Positions 46,001 to 59,187 are shown, numbered from the stretch's first letter. The stretch is 64,000 nucleotides of DNA from Chionoecetes opilio (GCA_016584305.1 JACEEZ010015291.1:116001-180000), one strand, 5' to 3'. Made by a program: numbers and translations. Notes: generated by a model from the sequence alone, not told the origin.

Positions 46001-46999
46001 TTTTCTAGTTTCAGGTTTTAACCACCAGACTTCAACATTACAAAGAGAAAAGTAACCATTGATGATATTGGTGTGCAGAATCTAATAACACACTCTTATG
46101 ACTGATACTTATGAACACAGGTTGGGAACATCTTTATATCTCTATTCCAGACCAGCCCAAGACCGCACTGGGCCTGTGGTAGTTAAGGCTGAGGAGCGGT
46201 GAGGTGCCAGGGCTGGTCCGGAGCATGCACTGAGGGGGGCGGGGACAGCAGTTATGGCCCATGACAGGTTGTAAAACACACAGCTGCAGGAAAAGGCATG
46301 CTTCACCCTTCTAACAACTATTAATTAAGTTTGTTGTTCTTTCTTATCCACCATTATACACCGTACTATACACAGGAGTCCTTATATGGAGTGGTGGAGG
46401 GGCACAGTTCTCATTGACCCACCCTGGCTGCCACACAAAGCAACATTAGGGTCAAATACAGTGCTATTGATGAATCTGTGGTTGACTATTGAGGATAATC
46501 AAACATTGAAACTTGTAAGTACAGTAAAACCTCTCGTATTCGGACTTTGACATTATTCAGACCTTTTTTTTAATTTTTTTTAGGGGTCGAAATTTCCTAG
46601 GTATATAATTTATATTCACCTAGAATTTTTTTATTTTTTTAAATTTTTTTAGGGGTCGAAATTTCCTAGCTATATAATTTACATACGCCTAGATTTTTTT
46701 TTTTTTTAGGGGTCGAAATTTCCTAGCTATATAATTTACATACGCCTAGATTTATTTTTTTATTTTTTATTTTTATACCTATTCCCCCATTATTCGGATC
46801 CTTGCATTACTCGGACCACTCCTTGCCCAATTAGTCCGAATATGAGAGGTTTTACTGTAAATAAAAAAAAAAAAATTTTGGACCTCATCACCTTGGGTCA
46901 GGTATAACAACTATGAATAACCTTGGAACCTTTCAACCTTGCAGACTATTCCGTGACCACCAACCTTCCAGCAGAGGAGAGTCTACACCAGGGACCCAT
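37049..46999 (-). CDS. Spred: Spred (Sprouty-related protein with EVH1 domain)
   Basis: Negative regulator of Ras-ERK signalling; in vertebrates EVH1 recruits neurofibromin and the Sprouty domain anchors the protein at membranes and contacts Raf. Solid exons: 45163-44980, 44128-43960, 38893-38838 and 38215-37049 (stop TGA). They are phase-compatible. EVH1 begins [20 protein letters not shown], with ISDQTVVLSC across the first junction and PTFHHWK and [13 protein letters not shown] later. The Cys-rich Sprouty domain (about 412-530) has [18 protein letters not shown] and [12 protein letters not shown]. The middle is low complexity: HPT repeats and a run of about 15 His at roughly 38010-37970. 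I could not recognise a c-Kit-binding domain. A tentative first exon is 46999-46965, giving 536 aa. Its ATG has a strong context (ACCGCCATGG) and its phase fits, but the peptide shows no family match. Confidence 0.93.
39009..39110 (-). mobile_element. LINE 3' end fragment
   Basis: Reverse copy beginning with AAGAACATAAGG and containing ACGAGGTAGTTCCTGTTACT, as in the fragment at 5799-6079. It is heavily 5'-truncated and lies in the Spred intron between exons 2 and 3 of the solid set. Confidence 0.7.
39266..41260. repeat. 2-kb minisatellite, 15-bp unit
   Basis: About 130 units of AAATTCCAGTGTCTT, with frequent 1-3 bp deletions and few substitutions, fill 2 kb of the long Spred intron. Because 15 is divisible by three, every frame stays open and yields artificial KFQCL or LNSSV repeats. 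Confidence 0.98.
41680..42321. mobile_element. CCGTAGATAAC-family element, longest copy
   Basis: Ends CCGTAGATAACAGTCAAGTC and its complement with TA borders, 642 bp. The interior shares TGTTTTATGCTTTGTATCTG and the CAGACTCTCCAGATAGCC segment with 57857-58332. It adds sequence absent from other copies, so it may be the least deleted version. No transposase frame is recognisable. It lies in the long Spred intron. Confidence 0.85.
42322..43107. other. Spred intron, no element recognised
   Basis: AT-rich intronic sequence without coding or repeat signal. Confidence 0.4.
43108..43380. repeat. 24-bp tandem repeat, about 11 units
   Basis: Unit AATATGGAGTTAGGAATACT plus AGTG. Most variation is ACT against AAT at one position, and the two versions alternate irregularly. 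It lies in the long Spred intron. Confidence 0.97.
43573..43893. mobile_element. hAT-type MITE near an EVH1 exon
   Basis: Begins CAGTGCATTTTT and ends AAAAATGCACTG, with further inverted CTGGGCGAC/GTCGCCCAG motifs inside. Flanks TGCAAGGG (43565-43572) and TGCATGGG (43894-43901) look like an 8-bp target duplication with one change. CAGTG ends and an 8-bp duplication are typical of hAT elements. It lies 67 bp from the exon ending at 43960. Confidence 0.75.
44313..44519 (-). mobile_element. TTAA-flanked MITE, copy 7
   Basis: Reverse copy. The right end has TTAA, and the left end is mutated (ATGTCCTTCACGCCC). It lies in the Spred intron between the two EVH1 exons. Confidence 0.8.
45206..45332. 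repeat. 32-bp tandem repeat, four units
   Basis: Unit CTGAGGATGCACCAGCTACC plus ACCTGTATCTAC, nearly identical in all copies, lies just upstream of the acceptor of the first solid Spred exon (43 bp from 45163). Confidence 0.95.
45510..45722 (-). mobile_element. TTAA-flanked MITE, copy 8
   Basis: Full-length reverse copy with TTAA at both borders, in the first Spred intron. Confidence 0.85.
46522..46857. mobile_element. Pogo-type MITE with internal tandem units
   Basis: Ends CAGTAAAACCTCTCGTATTC and its complement with TA on both sides. It contains about three copies of the GGGGTCGAAATTTCCTAG unit with T-rich spacers, the reverse complement of the unit in 23255-23706. Confidence 0.85.
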
Positions 47000-47035
47000 G
47001 GCGGTCTTCCTCAAATCCGTGTCTTTACTCACAGT

Positions 47036-47170
47036 CACAACCCCTCGGGAAGCACAACAAAACAAGCGAACACGAGACTAATCACCACACAAGGACGGCC
47101 TCACATGCTTGGCACAACACAGTGGACGCGAGACTGCCCGCCCTACAGTGAAGGCACCAGGCACCACTGA
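47036..47170 (-). promoter_or_regulatory. Possible Spred 5'UTR and start region
   Basis: On the minus strand, GCCGTCAGTGGTGCC at about 47165 resembles an arthropod initiator (TCAGT). It is followed by G+C-rich sequence without a long reading frame and by a strong donor-like ACT|GTGAGTAAAG at about 47040. It lies just upstream of the tentative Spred start codon. Without transcript data this is a guess. Confidence 0.25.
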
Positions 47171-47404
47171 CGGCGTTATGAGGCTGTCACTCTCACACGC
47201 ACTCAACGTGGCCAGGAGGCTTTCTAGGTGTGAAGGAAGGGCCGAGTGGGGTGAATACAAGACCGGAAGTGCTTAACAGGGAGAGGAAATACCCGGATAC
47301 CCGTGGCCGGAAGGTGGAAGGGAGGAGGGTCTTGGGGCGGTGACGGCGGTGGTGATTGGGTGCACAGATGGGTGGCTCGGTGGGCTGACGCAAATCGCCT
47401 CAAT

Positions 47405-47414
47405 AGTAATAATA

Positions 47415-47474
<60 letters not shown>

Positions 47475-47593
47475 TAATAATGATGATAACGAAGGCTCTG
47501 AATGAGATGACGTGCACATTAATTAAATTTGTATGAATGAATATAGCAAATATCTCTTATTGAAGTTGCTTTTCCGCCTTTTTTTGCTCAATC

Positions 47594-47660
<67 letters not shown>

Positions 47661-47760
47661 GTAGGCTCAGAATGAGATGACGTGCACATTAATTAAATTT
47701 GTATGAACGAATAGGCTATAGCTAAAGTCTCTTGTCGAAGTTGGTATTTCCTCCTTTTTT
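47405..47760. repeat. AAT microsatellite plus flank, duplicated
   Basis: AAT runs at 47405-47485 and 47593-47660 are each followed by the same sequence of about 100 bp (GAATGAGATGACGTGCACAT, then TTTGTATGAA), with about 85-90 percent identity. It is a tandem duplication of a microsatellite together with its unique flank. Confidence 0.9.
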
Positions 47761-49968
47761 GCTTAACTCAACAGCTCAGGGAGAAACTTGTGAATGGATC
47801 TCAAAACTGGATGCCAATTTGAGCGACCACCTTTACCTAGGCTACCCCCTCCGCTCGACGAGTCTTGACGAGTTGCCAAATCGCATACACACCCTAACAC
47901 AAATTTTGTCCTTATAGCTGACATGTGTCTAGCTCCTCAAAACTGTATCAGACCTCATACAACAACAACACGGAGCTCAAAGACGGAAATCTCCCATTCT
48001 CTTCTCAAACATTACTGTCACGGTAGTTACCTTATCATTTTTGCGTGTGGCATCTGGAGTCCCTCAGTATGAATGAATCGCGTAGTTCATGGTGTCGGTG
48101 AAAGTGTGTGTGTGTGTGTGTGGAGAGGGAGAGATGGAGGGGGGGAGGGATGAGAACCGCTAGCTCCGCCCCTTTCTCCAGTAAACACAGTTCTCAACAT
48201 TTAAAATACAAACAAGGCTAAGTAGTGAGATAGCTGAATTCATCAAAACACCTGTTGGCAGCAAGTCATTGTCATTATTATCATCATCATCATCATTACC
48301 TGTCCACCACGTTCACCATGCATGAAGCTGAACGATACATTTTAGAACAAACATACGCCAAAGTACGATTACCAGTCAGTGCAAGTCATGAAAATCTTTA
48401 CCGCGTTTTCATGAATGAGAGAGAGAGAGAGCGGTGAGATAAGATAAGTTGGCAGGAGGGAGGGCGATGAAGAGAGGAGGAAGGCAAGTGTTAGGGCGCC
48501 ACGAGGCCTCAGGAAGCGTTCCATTTTTAACGTTGTGATTAGCGCCCTTCTCTGACTGTATGTATGTATGTATGTAAGGGTGTCCTGACGGGGGGCGAGG
48601 GAGAGGGAGGGAGGGAACGGTGGTGGTGGTGGTGTTGGTGGTGATGGTGATGTGATGACTGTATCCTGTTCCTTCCTCACTGTACCAATGCCCTTACTAC
48701 TTGGCACACACACACACACACACACCTTTATCAATCTAACTATACCTGACGGCGAACAAAAACAGTCATTGCCACGTCAGGTTAAACAAAATTGTGTTCC
48801 CTTGGGTCTGTCTCGCCTCACACACACTCGCATATGTGTTCTCAGGTACAGTGCTACATGGTGAGAGGTAAATACAGCCACCTGACATCATTGCTCCCCA
48901 GCGGTGGTGTGTTGTAAGGGGGTGTGTGTGTGTGGTGTAAGAGGGGAGAGGCGAAGGCCATGCTTGCCAGGACAGACCTGTGGGTGATAGCGTGGTGTAA
49001 GTGTAAGTGTGTATAAGTGGAGGGAAGGCGATAGCTTTGCTCAGGGAGTGGAGCGTGGGGTGATAGGGGTGGGGATGGTGTGGATGGGTAGTAAGTGGAG
49101 GGAAGGCAGAAGGATAGGCTGGACTGGTGAGGGAGTGCGAAGGTGGTGGTGGTGGTGGCAGGGGTGTACAGAGAGAGAGGAGGAGGTGGTGATGGTGGTA
49201 GTGGTGGTGGTGGCAGGGGTGTACAGAGAGGGAGGAGGAGGTGGTGGTGGTGGTAGTGGTGGTGTACAGAGAGGGTAGTGGTGGAGAGGGGGGAGGACGG
49301 GTGAAGAATTCCATTCATTCAGTAGCTGTCGGAGAGGAGGGTGTGTCTACCTCGAGCCCGCACTCCCACCCACCCTGATCACCTACCTACCTACGCTCCT
49401 ACCCCCCTCCTCTACACCCCCTCTTCCTCCTCTCTCTCTCTCTGCCCAGCTATAAGACATATTTTGGGATACCCGAACCACGATACCTGTCAGGGGCGTT
49501 GTGAAGGAGCCAGGTAAATGGAGAGGAGAGGAGCCTGAGGATGGAGGGAGGTGAAGGGATGGGACGAGAGAGAAAGGGAGAAAGGCAGGTTCGAGGAAGG
49601 GACCTATTTTTCTATGGCTGTACACATTTAGTTGGTGATTTAAACTTCATGTTCCTATTATTCATCTGTGTTACGACTTTTTTCAAAATAAACAGATAGA
49701 TAATAGTAATGGATTCATGGCATATCTTTCTATTTTCGCCACTTCTTCTTACGTTGAAAAGAGGATGAAGAAAACTAAGGTAAACACGAGTAACGAAGGA
49801 AGAATAGGAAGGCAGATAGATAGAGATGAATATTGAGATAAACAGAGAAAAAGAAAGATAAGTAATATAAGAAGGAAACCAGAAAAATTAAGATGGAAGA
49901 GAAAACATGAGGTCCTGTTTTATTATTGACTGTTCTCTCCCACTATCCTTGTCTCTTTCTCCTCTTCC
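47761..49968. other. Intergenic with short simple repeats
   Basis: No gene was recognised. Short GT or CA runs at about 48105-48122 and 48708-48724, TATG at 48561-48575, and GGT-rich blocks at 48620-48650 and 49140-49265 in which a unit with CAGGGGTGTACAGAGAG is repeated three times. Open frames here come from the low complexity. Confidence 0.6.
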
Positions 49969-50583
<615 letters not shown>

Positions 50584-50929
50584 CGTGAGCCAAACCGACA
50601 CATCCCTCTATAGTGTTGAGTCACATGCAGGGAGGGAAAGAGAGGAGGAGGAGGAGGAGGCATGTAGGTGAGGAGGAAGATGCCATTGCTCTGTCAACTC
50701 GTGGAAACATCAAGGTGCGTGAAAGGTAAATGTGGCTTCGATCATCACCACCACCACCACCACCACTACCAGGAGAACCAAGATGAGGGAATCGACATTT
50801 CTTAACACTACTGGCTGGTGGTGGTGGTGGTGGTGGTGGTGGGGTGGTGTTCAAGTCATGAGTGATGAGGGATGAGATGAGTGTGAGGGTGAGTCGTGCG
50901 CTACAAATATAAGGGAGGGAGAAATGAAT

Positions 50930-51360
50930 GATATAGAAGGAAGGAAGGAAGGGGAGGGAGAAATGAATGAAGTATAGAAGGAAGGAAGGAAGGAAGAGGG
51001 AGAAATGAATGAAATATAGAAGGAAGGAAGGAATGAATGGGAGGGAGAAATGAATGAAATATAGAAGGGAAGGGAGTAATGTGAATGAAATATAGAAGGA
51101 AGGAAGGGAGAAATGAATGAAATATAGAAGGGAAGGGAGTAATGTGAATGAAATTAGAAAGGAAAGGGAAAAGATGAAATTAGGGAAGGGAAATGTGAAT
51201 GAAATATAGAAGGGAAGGAAGGGAGAAATGAATGAAATATAGAAGGAAGGAAGGAAGGAAGGAAGGGAGAAATGAATGAAATATAGAAGGGAAGGAAGGG
51301 AGAAATGAATGAAATATAGAAGGGAAGGAAGGGAGAAATGAATGAAATATAGAAGGAAGA
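50930..51360. repeat. GAAGGAAGG / GAGAAATGAATGAAATATA tandem repeat
   Basis: About a dozen units of 30-45 bp combine a variable GGAAG run with GAGAAATGAATGAAATATA. Unit length varies through the number of GGAA steps. Confidence 0.9.
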
Positions 51361-51566
51361 GGGATGAATGGATGGAAGGGGTGTGAAAGAATCCCCTCAG
51401 ACAGTAGGCAGCTCAAGGCGATGAATGAGGGGAGTGTATGAGCTAATGATCCCTCCCTCCCCCCCTCCCCTCATAAGGTAAGTACCGTGGCACCACCTCA
51501 CAGCCTCCCCCCCCCTTCCCTCGCCCCTAGGGACACAGGCGCTCCCTACCCTCACGCCGGGGAAGG

Positions 51567-53226
51567 GAGAATGAAGGGGGAGGAGGAAAAGTATGAATGA
51601 CTTCTAATGGAGGAGGAAAAGTATGAATGACTTCTAATGGAGGAGGAAAAGTATGAATGACTTCTAATGGAGGAGGAAAAGTATGAATGACTTCTAATGG
51701 AGGAGGAAAAGTATGAATGACTTCTAATGGAGGAGGAAAAGTATGAATGACTTCTAATGGAGGACAAGTATGAATGACTTCTAATGGAGGAGGAAAAGTA
51801 TGAATGACTTCTAATGGAGGAGGAAAAGTATGAATGACTCTAATGGGGAGGAAAAGTATGAATGACTTTAAGGAGCAAGTATGAATGACTTCTAATGGAG
51901 GAGGAAAAGTATGAATGACTTCTAATGGTGGAGGAAAAGTATGAATGACTTCTAATGGAGGAGGAAGAGTATGAATGACTTCTAATGGAGGAGGAAAAGT
52001 ATGAATGACTTCTAATGGAGGAGGAAAAGTATGAATGACTTCTATTGGAGGAGGAAGAGTATGAATGACTTCTAATGGAGGAGGAAAAGTATGAATGACT
52101 TCTAATGGAGGAGGAAAAGTATGAATGACTTCTATTGGAGGAGGAAAGTATGAATGACTTCTAATGGAGGAGGAGTATGAATGACTTCTAATGGAGGAGG
52201 AGGAGTATGAATGACTTCTAATGGAGGAGGAAAAGTATGAATGACTTCTAATGGAGGAGGAAAAGTATGAATGACTTCTAATGGAGGAGGAAAAGTATGA
52301 ATGACTTCTAATGGAGGAGGAGTATGAATGACTTCTAATGGAGGAGAAGTATGAATGACTTCTAATGGAGAAGTATGAATGACTTCTAATGGAGGAGGAA
52401 AAGTATGAATGACTTCTAATGGAGGAGGAAAAGTATGAATGACTTCTAATGGAGGAAGGGGAGCATGAATGACTTCTAATGGAGGAGGAAAAGTATGAAT
52501 GACTTCTAATGGAGGAGGAAAAGTATGAATGACTTCTAATGGAGGAAAAGTATGAATGACTTCTAATGGAGGAGGAAAAGTATGAATGACTTCTAATGGA
52601 GGAGGAAAAGTATGAATGACTTCTAATGGAGGAGGAAAAGTATGAATGACTTCTAATGGAGGAGGAAAAGTATGAATGACTTCTAATGGAGGAGGAAGAG
52701 TATGAATGACTTCTAATGGAGGAGGAAAAGTATGAATGACTTCTAATGGAGGAAAAGTATGAATGACTTCTAATGGAGAAGTATGAATGACTTTTAATGG
52801 AGGAGGAGGAGGAAGAGGAGTATGAATGACTTCTAATGGAGGAGTATGAATGACTTCTAATGGAGGAGGAGGAGGAAGAGGAGTATGAATGGCTTATAAT
52901 GGAAGGAGGAGTATGAATGACTTCTAATGGAAGAGGAGTATGAATGACTTCTAATGGAGGAGTATGAATGACTTCTAATGGAGGAGTATGAATGACTTCT
53001 AATGGAGGAGTATGAATGGCTTCTAATGGAGGAGTATGAATGACTTCTAATGGAGGAGTATGAATGACTTCTAATGGAGGAGTATGAATGGCTTCTAATG
53101 GAGGAGTATGAATGACTTCTAATGGAGGAGGAGGAAGAGGAGTATGAATGGCTTATAATAGAAGAGGAGGAGTATGAATGACTTCTAATGGAGGAGAAGC
53201 AGGAGGAAGAGGAGGAATATGAATGA
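51567..53226. repeat. 1.66-kb minisatellite, 30-bp unit
   Basis: More than 50 units of GGAGGAGGAAAAGTATGAAT plus GACTTCTAAT. The left half is regular. The right half (after about 52790) has shorter units lacking GGAAAA and others with extra GGA steps, so length variation grows rightward. Confidence 0.98.
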
Positions 53227-53346
53227 CTTCTTACTCTGATTCAGTTTTTTATTAACATCAACTTTCTCCATTACTTGATGCAGTCCGTTGGTTAGTCAAA
53301 TGAATGAGCCTCACCAGCCTCCCCTCCACCTTCCTCGACAGGTGTA

Positions 53347-53500
53347 CTATGGGTAAAACAAGTCTCGGTGCACTATAGGCGTGAAATATTCTGACACTAC
53401 GGAACGAAGCAAACGAAAACCCTCCCATATCATCATCATCAGACCGAATATTTACAGTATTCATCGGACCCCTAGGCACCGATACTGGTTTTACTTATAG
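53347..53500 (-). mobile_element. 154-bp MITE, copy 2
   Basis: Inverted twin of 20049-20202, with TA borders. The same CTATGGGTAAAAC end and the inner GACACTACGGAACGAAG and CCTCCCATATCATC segments are present. It begins about 120 bp after the 30-bp array. Confidence 0.85.
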
Positions 53501-53599
53501 TACTGTACCTACGTAGTGTCCTTGGTGGGGAGACGTAGCACCCGACTGGAGGCCTCGGTAGAAAGATACAGAAATGTGAACATCCCGCAAGTACACACT

Positions 53600-53850
53600 C
53601 AGAAATAAGGGGTATATTAAGGGTAGAATTGTTACATCGCACCATCACTACCCTTTTTAAACCCTATGTCCAGGCTGGAGGGTAGATGCTGCCGATTATA
53701 CCCTTTATCTACCCTTTTTAGACGAGAGGGTTGGAAAAGGGTATATTTGCGTCGATCCGAAAGGGTATATTTGTAAGGGTAGAAAAAGGGTAGCAGTATT
53801 TCATCACTACAAATACCCTTTTCCTACCCTTTTTTTCTAAGAGTGATAGG
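53600..53850. repeat. AAGGGTA inverted repeats
   Basis: AAGGGTAGA, AAGGGTATATTTG and their complements TACCCTTTTT occur about ten times in both orientations within 250 bp. This is probably a small palindromic element with unclear borders. Confidence 0.5.
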
Positions 53851-53929
53851 TTATCTTTACGCCCTTAATTCTTAGTTTTTGTGTTGCTTAAGATAACATT
53901 AATGATCCAACACTATAAACAAGAACTCT

Positions 53930-54680
53930 ATCGTACACTGCACTGTTAAAGTATAATCGCCTGTGTATATTTTATAACACACTTAAACAAACTCATCGTA
54001 CACTGCACTGTTAAAGTAATATCGCCGTGTATATTTTAAACAACACTATAACAAGAACTCTATCGTACACTGCACTTTAAAGTAATATCCCTTGTTATTT
54101 TATAACACACTATAAACAAGAACTCTATCGTACACTGCACTGTTAAAGTTGATATCGCCTGTGTATATTTTATAACAACACTATAAACAAGAACTCTATC
54201 GTACACTGCACTGTTAAAGTTAATATCGCCTGTGTATATTTTATAACAACACTATAAACAAGAACTCTATCGTACTACAATGCACTGTTAAAGTTAATAT
54301 CGCCTGTGTATACTTTATAACAACACTATAAACAAGAACTCTATCGTACAATGCACTGTTAAAGTTGATATCGCCTGTGTATACTTTATAACAACACTAT
54401 AAACAAGAACTCTATCGTACTACAATGCACTGTTAAAGTTGATATCGCCTGTGTATATTTTATAACAACACTATAAACAAGAACTCTATCGTACACTGCA
54501 CTGTTAAAGTTGATATCGCCTGTGTATATTTTATAAAACACTATAAACAAGAACTCTATCGTACACTGCACTGTTAAAGTTAATATCACCTGTGTATATT
54601 TTATAACAACACTATAAACAAGAACTCTATCGTACACTGCACTGTTAAAGTTAATATCGCCTGTGTATACTTTATAGTTA
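53930..54680. repeat. 71-bp tandem repeat
   Basis: About ten units of roughly 71 bp contain AACAAGAACTCTATCGTACA and AATATCGCCTGTGTATA. The first units have several single-base losses; the later ones are regular. Confidence 0.95.
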
Positions 54681-54967
54681 CCGCGTGAATGACAGGTGAC
54701 ACCCATTGGATCATAATAATTCAGGTAGGCCTACAACAGAAGTAAGGAGGGGTCAAGTGGGTCTGTGAATTAATGTCGCGCCTTTTCAGTAACTGGGAAA
54801 GCCAATGTGTACATGGAGAGTATATACGAAGAAAGATTAAATAGTATGTAGTCTGAAATACATATATATGAATAGTCATGAATGAATGATGTTTATGTCT
54901 GTACTTTGTAACGCCAATGACACAGGCAAGAGTGAAGAAAGTCGTAAAATATCTTAACCAAAACAAA

Positions 54968-55250
54968 ATATAGGACAGTTTTAGCGCTCATAACAACCAC
55001 ACAAGTAAATAAAATAGGACAGTTTTAGCGCTCATAACAACCACACAAGTAAATAAAATAGGACAGTTTTAGCGCTCATAACAACCACACAAGTAAATAA
55101 AATAGGACAGTTTTAGCGCTCATAACAACCACACAAGTAAATAAAATAGGACAGTTTTAGCGCTCATAACAACCACACAAGTAAAAAAAATAGACAGTTT
55201 TAGCGCTCATAACAACCACACAAGTAAATAAAATAGGACATTTTAGCGCT
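54968..55250. repeat. 44-bp tandem repeat
   Basis: About six units of ATAGGACAGTTTTAGCGCTC plus ATAACAACCACACAAGTAAA plus TAAA. Confidence 0.97.
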
Positions 55251-55900
55251 ATAACAACTCGACACAATGTTAAAGATGATACGACGTTATATTATATAAC
55301 AACACTATAAAAAAGAACTCATCGACACTGCACTGTAAAGTTAAATATCACTGTGTTATGTTATAACAACACATAAAAAAAGGACTCTATCGTAACACTG
55401 CACTGTAAAGTAATAATGCCGTTTTACTGTATAATATACCGCGTTGAATGGACAGTTTGTCTACACCACACATGTGAATCATAATAAATTCAGGTAACAA
55501 ACAGAATAAGGAGGTGGTCAAGTGGGTCTCTAAAATTAATGCGCGCATTTTCAGTAAACGGGAAGCCAATGTGTAAAATGGAGAGTATATACAACAAAGA
55601 TAATAAATAGATTTGTAGTCTACAATACAACTAAATAGTCATAATAATGAGTTTTGCGTATTGAACGCCAAGACAAGCAAGATAAAAATAGAAGATATTT
55701 ACCTCAAACCACACAAAATATAGGACAGTTTTAGGGCTCATAACAACCACACAAGTAAATAAAATAGGACAGTTTTAGCGCTCATAACAACCACACAAGT
55801 AAATAAAATAGGACAGTTTTAGGACTAATAACAACCACACAAGTAAAAAAAATAGGACAGTTTTAGGACTAATAACCAGCACACAACCACAACACACCCC
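55251..55900. repeat. Degraded second copy of the 54000-55250 block
   Basis: In the same order as the preceding block it holds diverged 71-bp-type units (55270-55425), a copy of the unique spacer (55430-55690, matching 54680-54960) and 44-bp-type units (55720-55880). Many differences are single-base deletions. Confidence 0.85.
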
Positions 55901-56155
55901 AATACACAAAGGCATCATGACTACAGATCGCACAAGCCAGCAGGTGGACATCCATCAAGATAAGCCTTTATGAATGCAAGCCCGAGATGACATCCGCGCA
56001 TGAGCCGACTACTGCTGAATGACAAGACGGGCACTCCTCCCGCCATGAGAGGCAGGGGAGGGGGGGGGGGGGGTTATCACACAGCGGAAATGACATCAGC
56101 GCGACGAGGGGCATACTACGCTGCATGGAGATAACGCCAGATAAGATAACACCTG

Positions 56156-56663
<508 letters not shown>

Positions 56664-57004
56664 AAACATCACCGGAAGAGCGGAAGTGACCAAGTTCCGT
56701 AGTATTGGAAGCATGGGAACAATGATGCCCCCTTCCTTCATTAACCCCCCTCTTCCCCCTACACCTCCTCCATTAACCCCCCTCTTCCCTCTACACCTCC
56801 TCCATTAACCCCCCATTTCACCCTACCCCAGCCCCATAAACCCCCTTACCCTAACCTAACCTTTCCCCTACATCAGCGAAACACAAACACACGAGTAATT
56901 AGTCATGGCAAGCACTTTAAAGAGACATATAAACAGTCGCAATAAATCATAAAAATAATGGACATAATAATGATAGGCACAGTTGGATTTTTAAGAGCGG
57001 GAGT

Positions 57005-57295
57005 GAGGAGGGGAAGGGAGGGGAAGGTAGGGGTGGTGGAGGGGAAGGTAGGGGTGGTGGAGGGGAAGGTAGGGGTGGTGGAGGGGAAGGTAGGGGTGGT
57101 GGAGGGGAAGGTAGGGGTGGTGGAGGGGAAGGTACGGGTGTTGGATGGGAAGGGAGGGGTGGTGGAGGGGAAGGTAGGGGTGGTGGATGGGAAGGTAGGG
57201 ATGGTGGAGGGGAAGGGAGGGGTGGTGGAGGGGAAGGTAGGGGTGGTGGAGGGGAAGGTAGGGGTGGTGGAGGGGAAGGGATGAGGGTGGTGGAG
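57005..57295. repeat. 21-bp tandem repeat
   Basis: About 13 units of AGGGGAAGGTAGGGGTGGTG plus G. Since 21 is divisible by three it yields long artificial proline-rich frames on the minus strand. Confidence 0.97.
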
Positions 57296-57856
57296 GGGCA
57301 TGATACGGGCACTACACTCAAGGGGAAGGGGAAGTTGGGCGTGAGAATCTGGTATAAGTGGTAACGAGTTTGTCATGAGGAGAGCCGGGTGGAGGAGGAG
57401 GGGGTCAGCAAAACCGTTGACGATGGTGGTGGTGGGTGGAAGGGGGGCGTGGGGGGGAGGGAATCGGGGGATGACGTGGGGTTCCGTTCCCACGCCCAAC
57501 CGGAAGCTGGTAGGTCCTGATGGCGGAAGGGGCCATGTGGCTCGACCCCCGTGAACACACACACACACACACACAGACACACACGAGATCACTAAACATT
57601 GCGAATTGATGTATATTTTCCTCTACTACTATTTACCTATACAGTGTACCTCTCTGCACTCCTTGCCTATTGCTCACTCGAGGGATACATTGAAGCTCTT
57701 GATGTTACCCTCGATTAACTGAAGCTCTATTGCTTTTTTGCCCTAACATGGGTGGGGTGTCTGGGTGGGGAAGGTGATTACACAGTACACAGCAGCAAAT
57801 CATCTCCAGTATTATATATAGTAAGGCATTCCCTCATCTCGTCTCACCTAACGCTA

Positions 57857-58332
57857 CCGTAGATAACAGTAAAGTCGCCACCTGCAGTGATGTCGCCAGC
57901 CGCCAAATATTACGAATTATAGCATCACTACTGATTTTTATGTGCCACTGAAGATGTTACACAGTAGTTTATATCATGACTGTATAATCTACCCTGTTTC
58001 AGTGTTGTTTTATGCTTTGTATCTGCAAGTATAGACGGTTTCAAATTTCACTACGCATTTTTTTTTCGGGCGACGACGACAGCGGTACGACACTCAGTAA
58101 ATAAACACTAGATGGCGACTCTACTGTTGGTAGCCACTTTGTAGATATTTTTGTCATTTGTTCATTTATAGCCATACTATGACACAGATGAAGACACAAA
58201 ATGACAAAGACTCTCCAGATAGCCCCTTCTAACTTTCCTGAAATCATGGATGTAGAAATGTAAGTATTAACGCCACCACACGCCTGTAAACAGAAAAAAA
58301 AGTTATCCTGGCGACTTAACTGTTATCTACGG
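57857..58332. mobile_element. CCGTAGATAAC-family element
   Basis: A 476-bp copy with TA borders. The interior matches 41680-42321 over most of its length with internal losses. Confidence 0.85.
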
Positions 58333-58667
58333 TAGGCTATCTATAAACAGTAAAGTATTTCATAACAACAACAAACCCTTGAATACTCTCATTTCAGTAT
58401 GTCACAAACTAACCCTCGTCTTCCCTTACTTAAACAACAAGGTCATAGAACCCCGTCCCGTCACCTAACACGGCGTAACACAGCCTCATGTAACACTACG
58501 AGTAACTACGTAAAACACATCCATGACAAAATTAATACGTAAAAAAAAAAACACTAGCGCTAATTTCCTTTAATCTGCCATCGACATGATATCCATAAAA
58601 CATATCCGGTACAGATAACACAGCAGGAAGACCATTATAACAGCATCGAGTACGGTGATTAATAAAG

Positions 58668-58864
58668 TCATTCCCAGATCTTTCCTTTCCTATAAAAAAT
58701 TGTGTTGTCAGCCATAAAATTACGAGAACTAAATATACCAAATTAGTTAGTGGGCAAGGTACTAAACAGGTCACTATATATATTAACCATTGCTTATAGT
58801 CACTAAAAATCGTCTAATGGTACCCAAATTACAATGGAAATTACGTTCTGAGCCTCAAGGGGTT
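58668..58864 (-). mobile_element. TTAA-flanked MITE, copy 9
   Basis: Reverse copy with degraded ends (ATTCCCAGATC at the left, GGGGTTCATA at the right). Confidence 0.75.
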
Positions 58865-59187
58865 CATAAAGCCATTCCCGGGGGAGTGGCAGGGCGGAAC
58901 ACCACAGGGAAACCATCGGGGCGCTAAGCTGCCCACTTGAAGGAGAACAGTCAAGGAGGAAAGAGTAGGACGCTTGTGACTACAGGAAGACGAGCTGATA
59001 ACAGGATGTATGCCAAGCGCTTCTAATAACAACTGTGTGCTTAATGACTGTCTGCAGAACAATACGCCATTATCATCAGCTTTACGCTAAATGTTACCAC
59101 ACAAACACGCTAAGGCCTTCATTCCATTCAACTTCACAGGTCACAAGGAAGATCATTGATAATCTCTGCACCTAAGAGATTCATTCA

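Noticed and set aside
48766..49318. Proline/histidine/threonine-rich frames of 154-182 aa upstream of Spred
   Set aside because: GGT-repeat translation; no splice sites joining to Spred and no family similarity.
56903..57592. Proline-rich 229-aa minus-strand frame
   Set aside because: Most of it is the 21-bp minisatellite, whose period keeps the frame open. No start context, domain or splice evidence.
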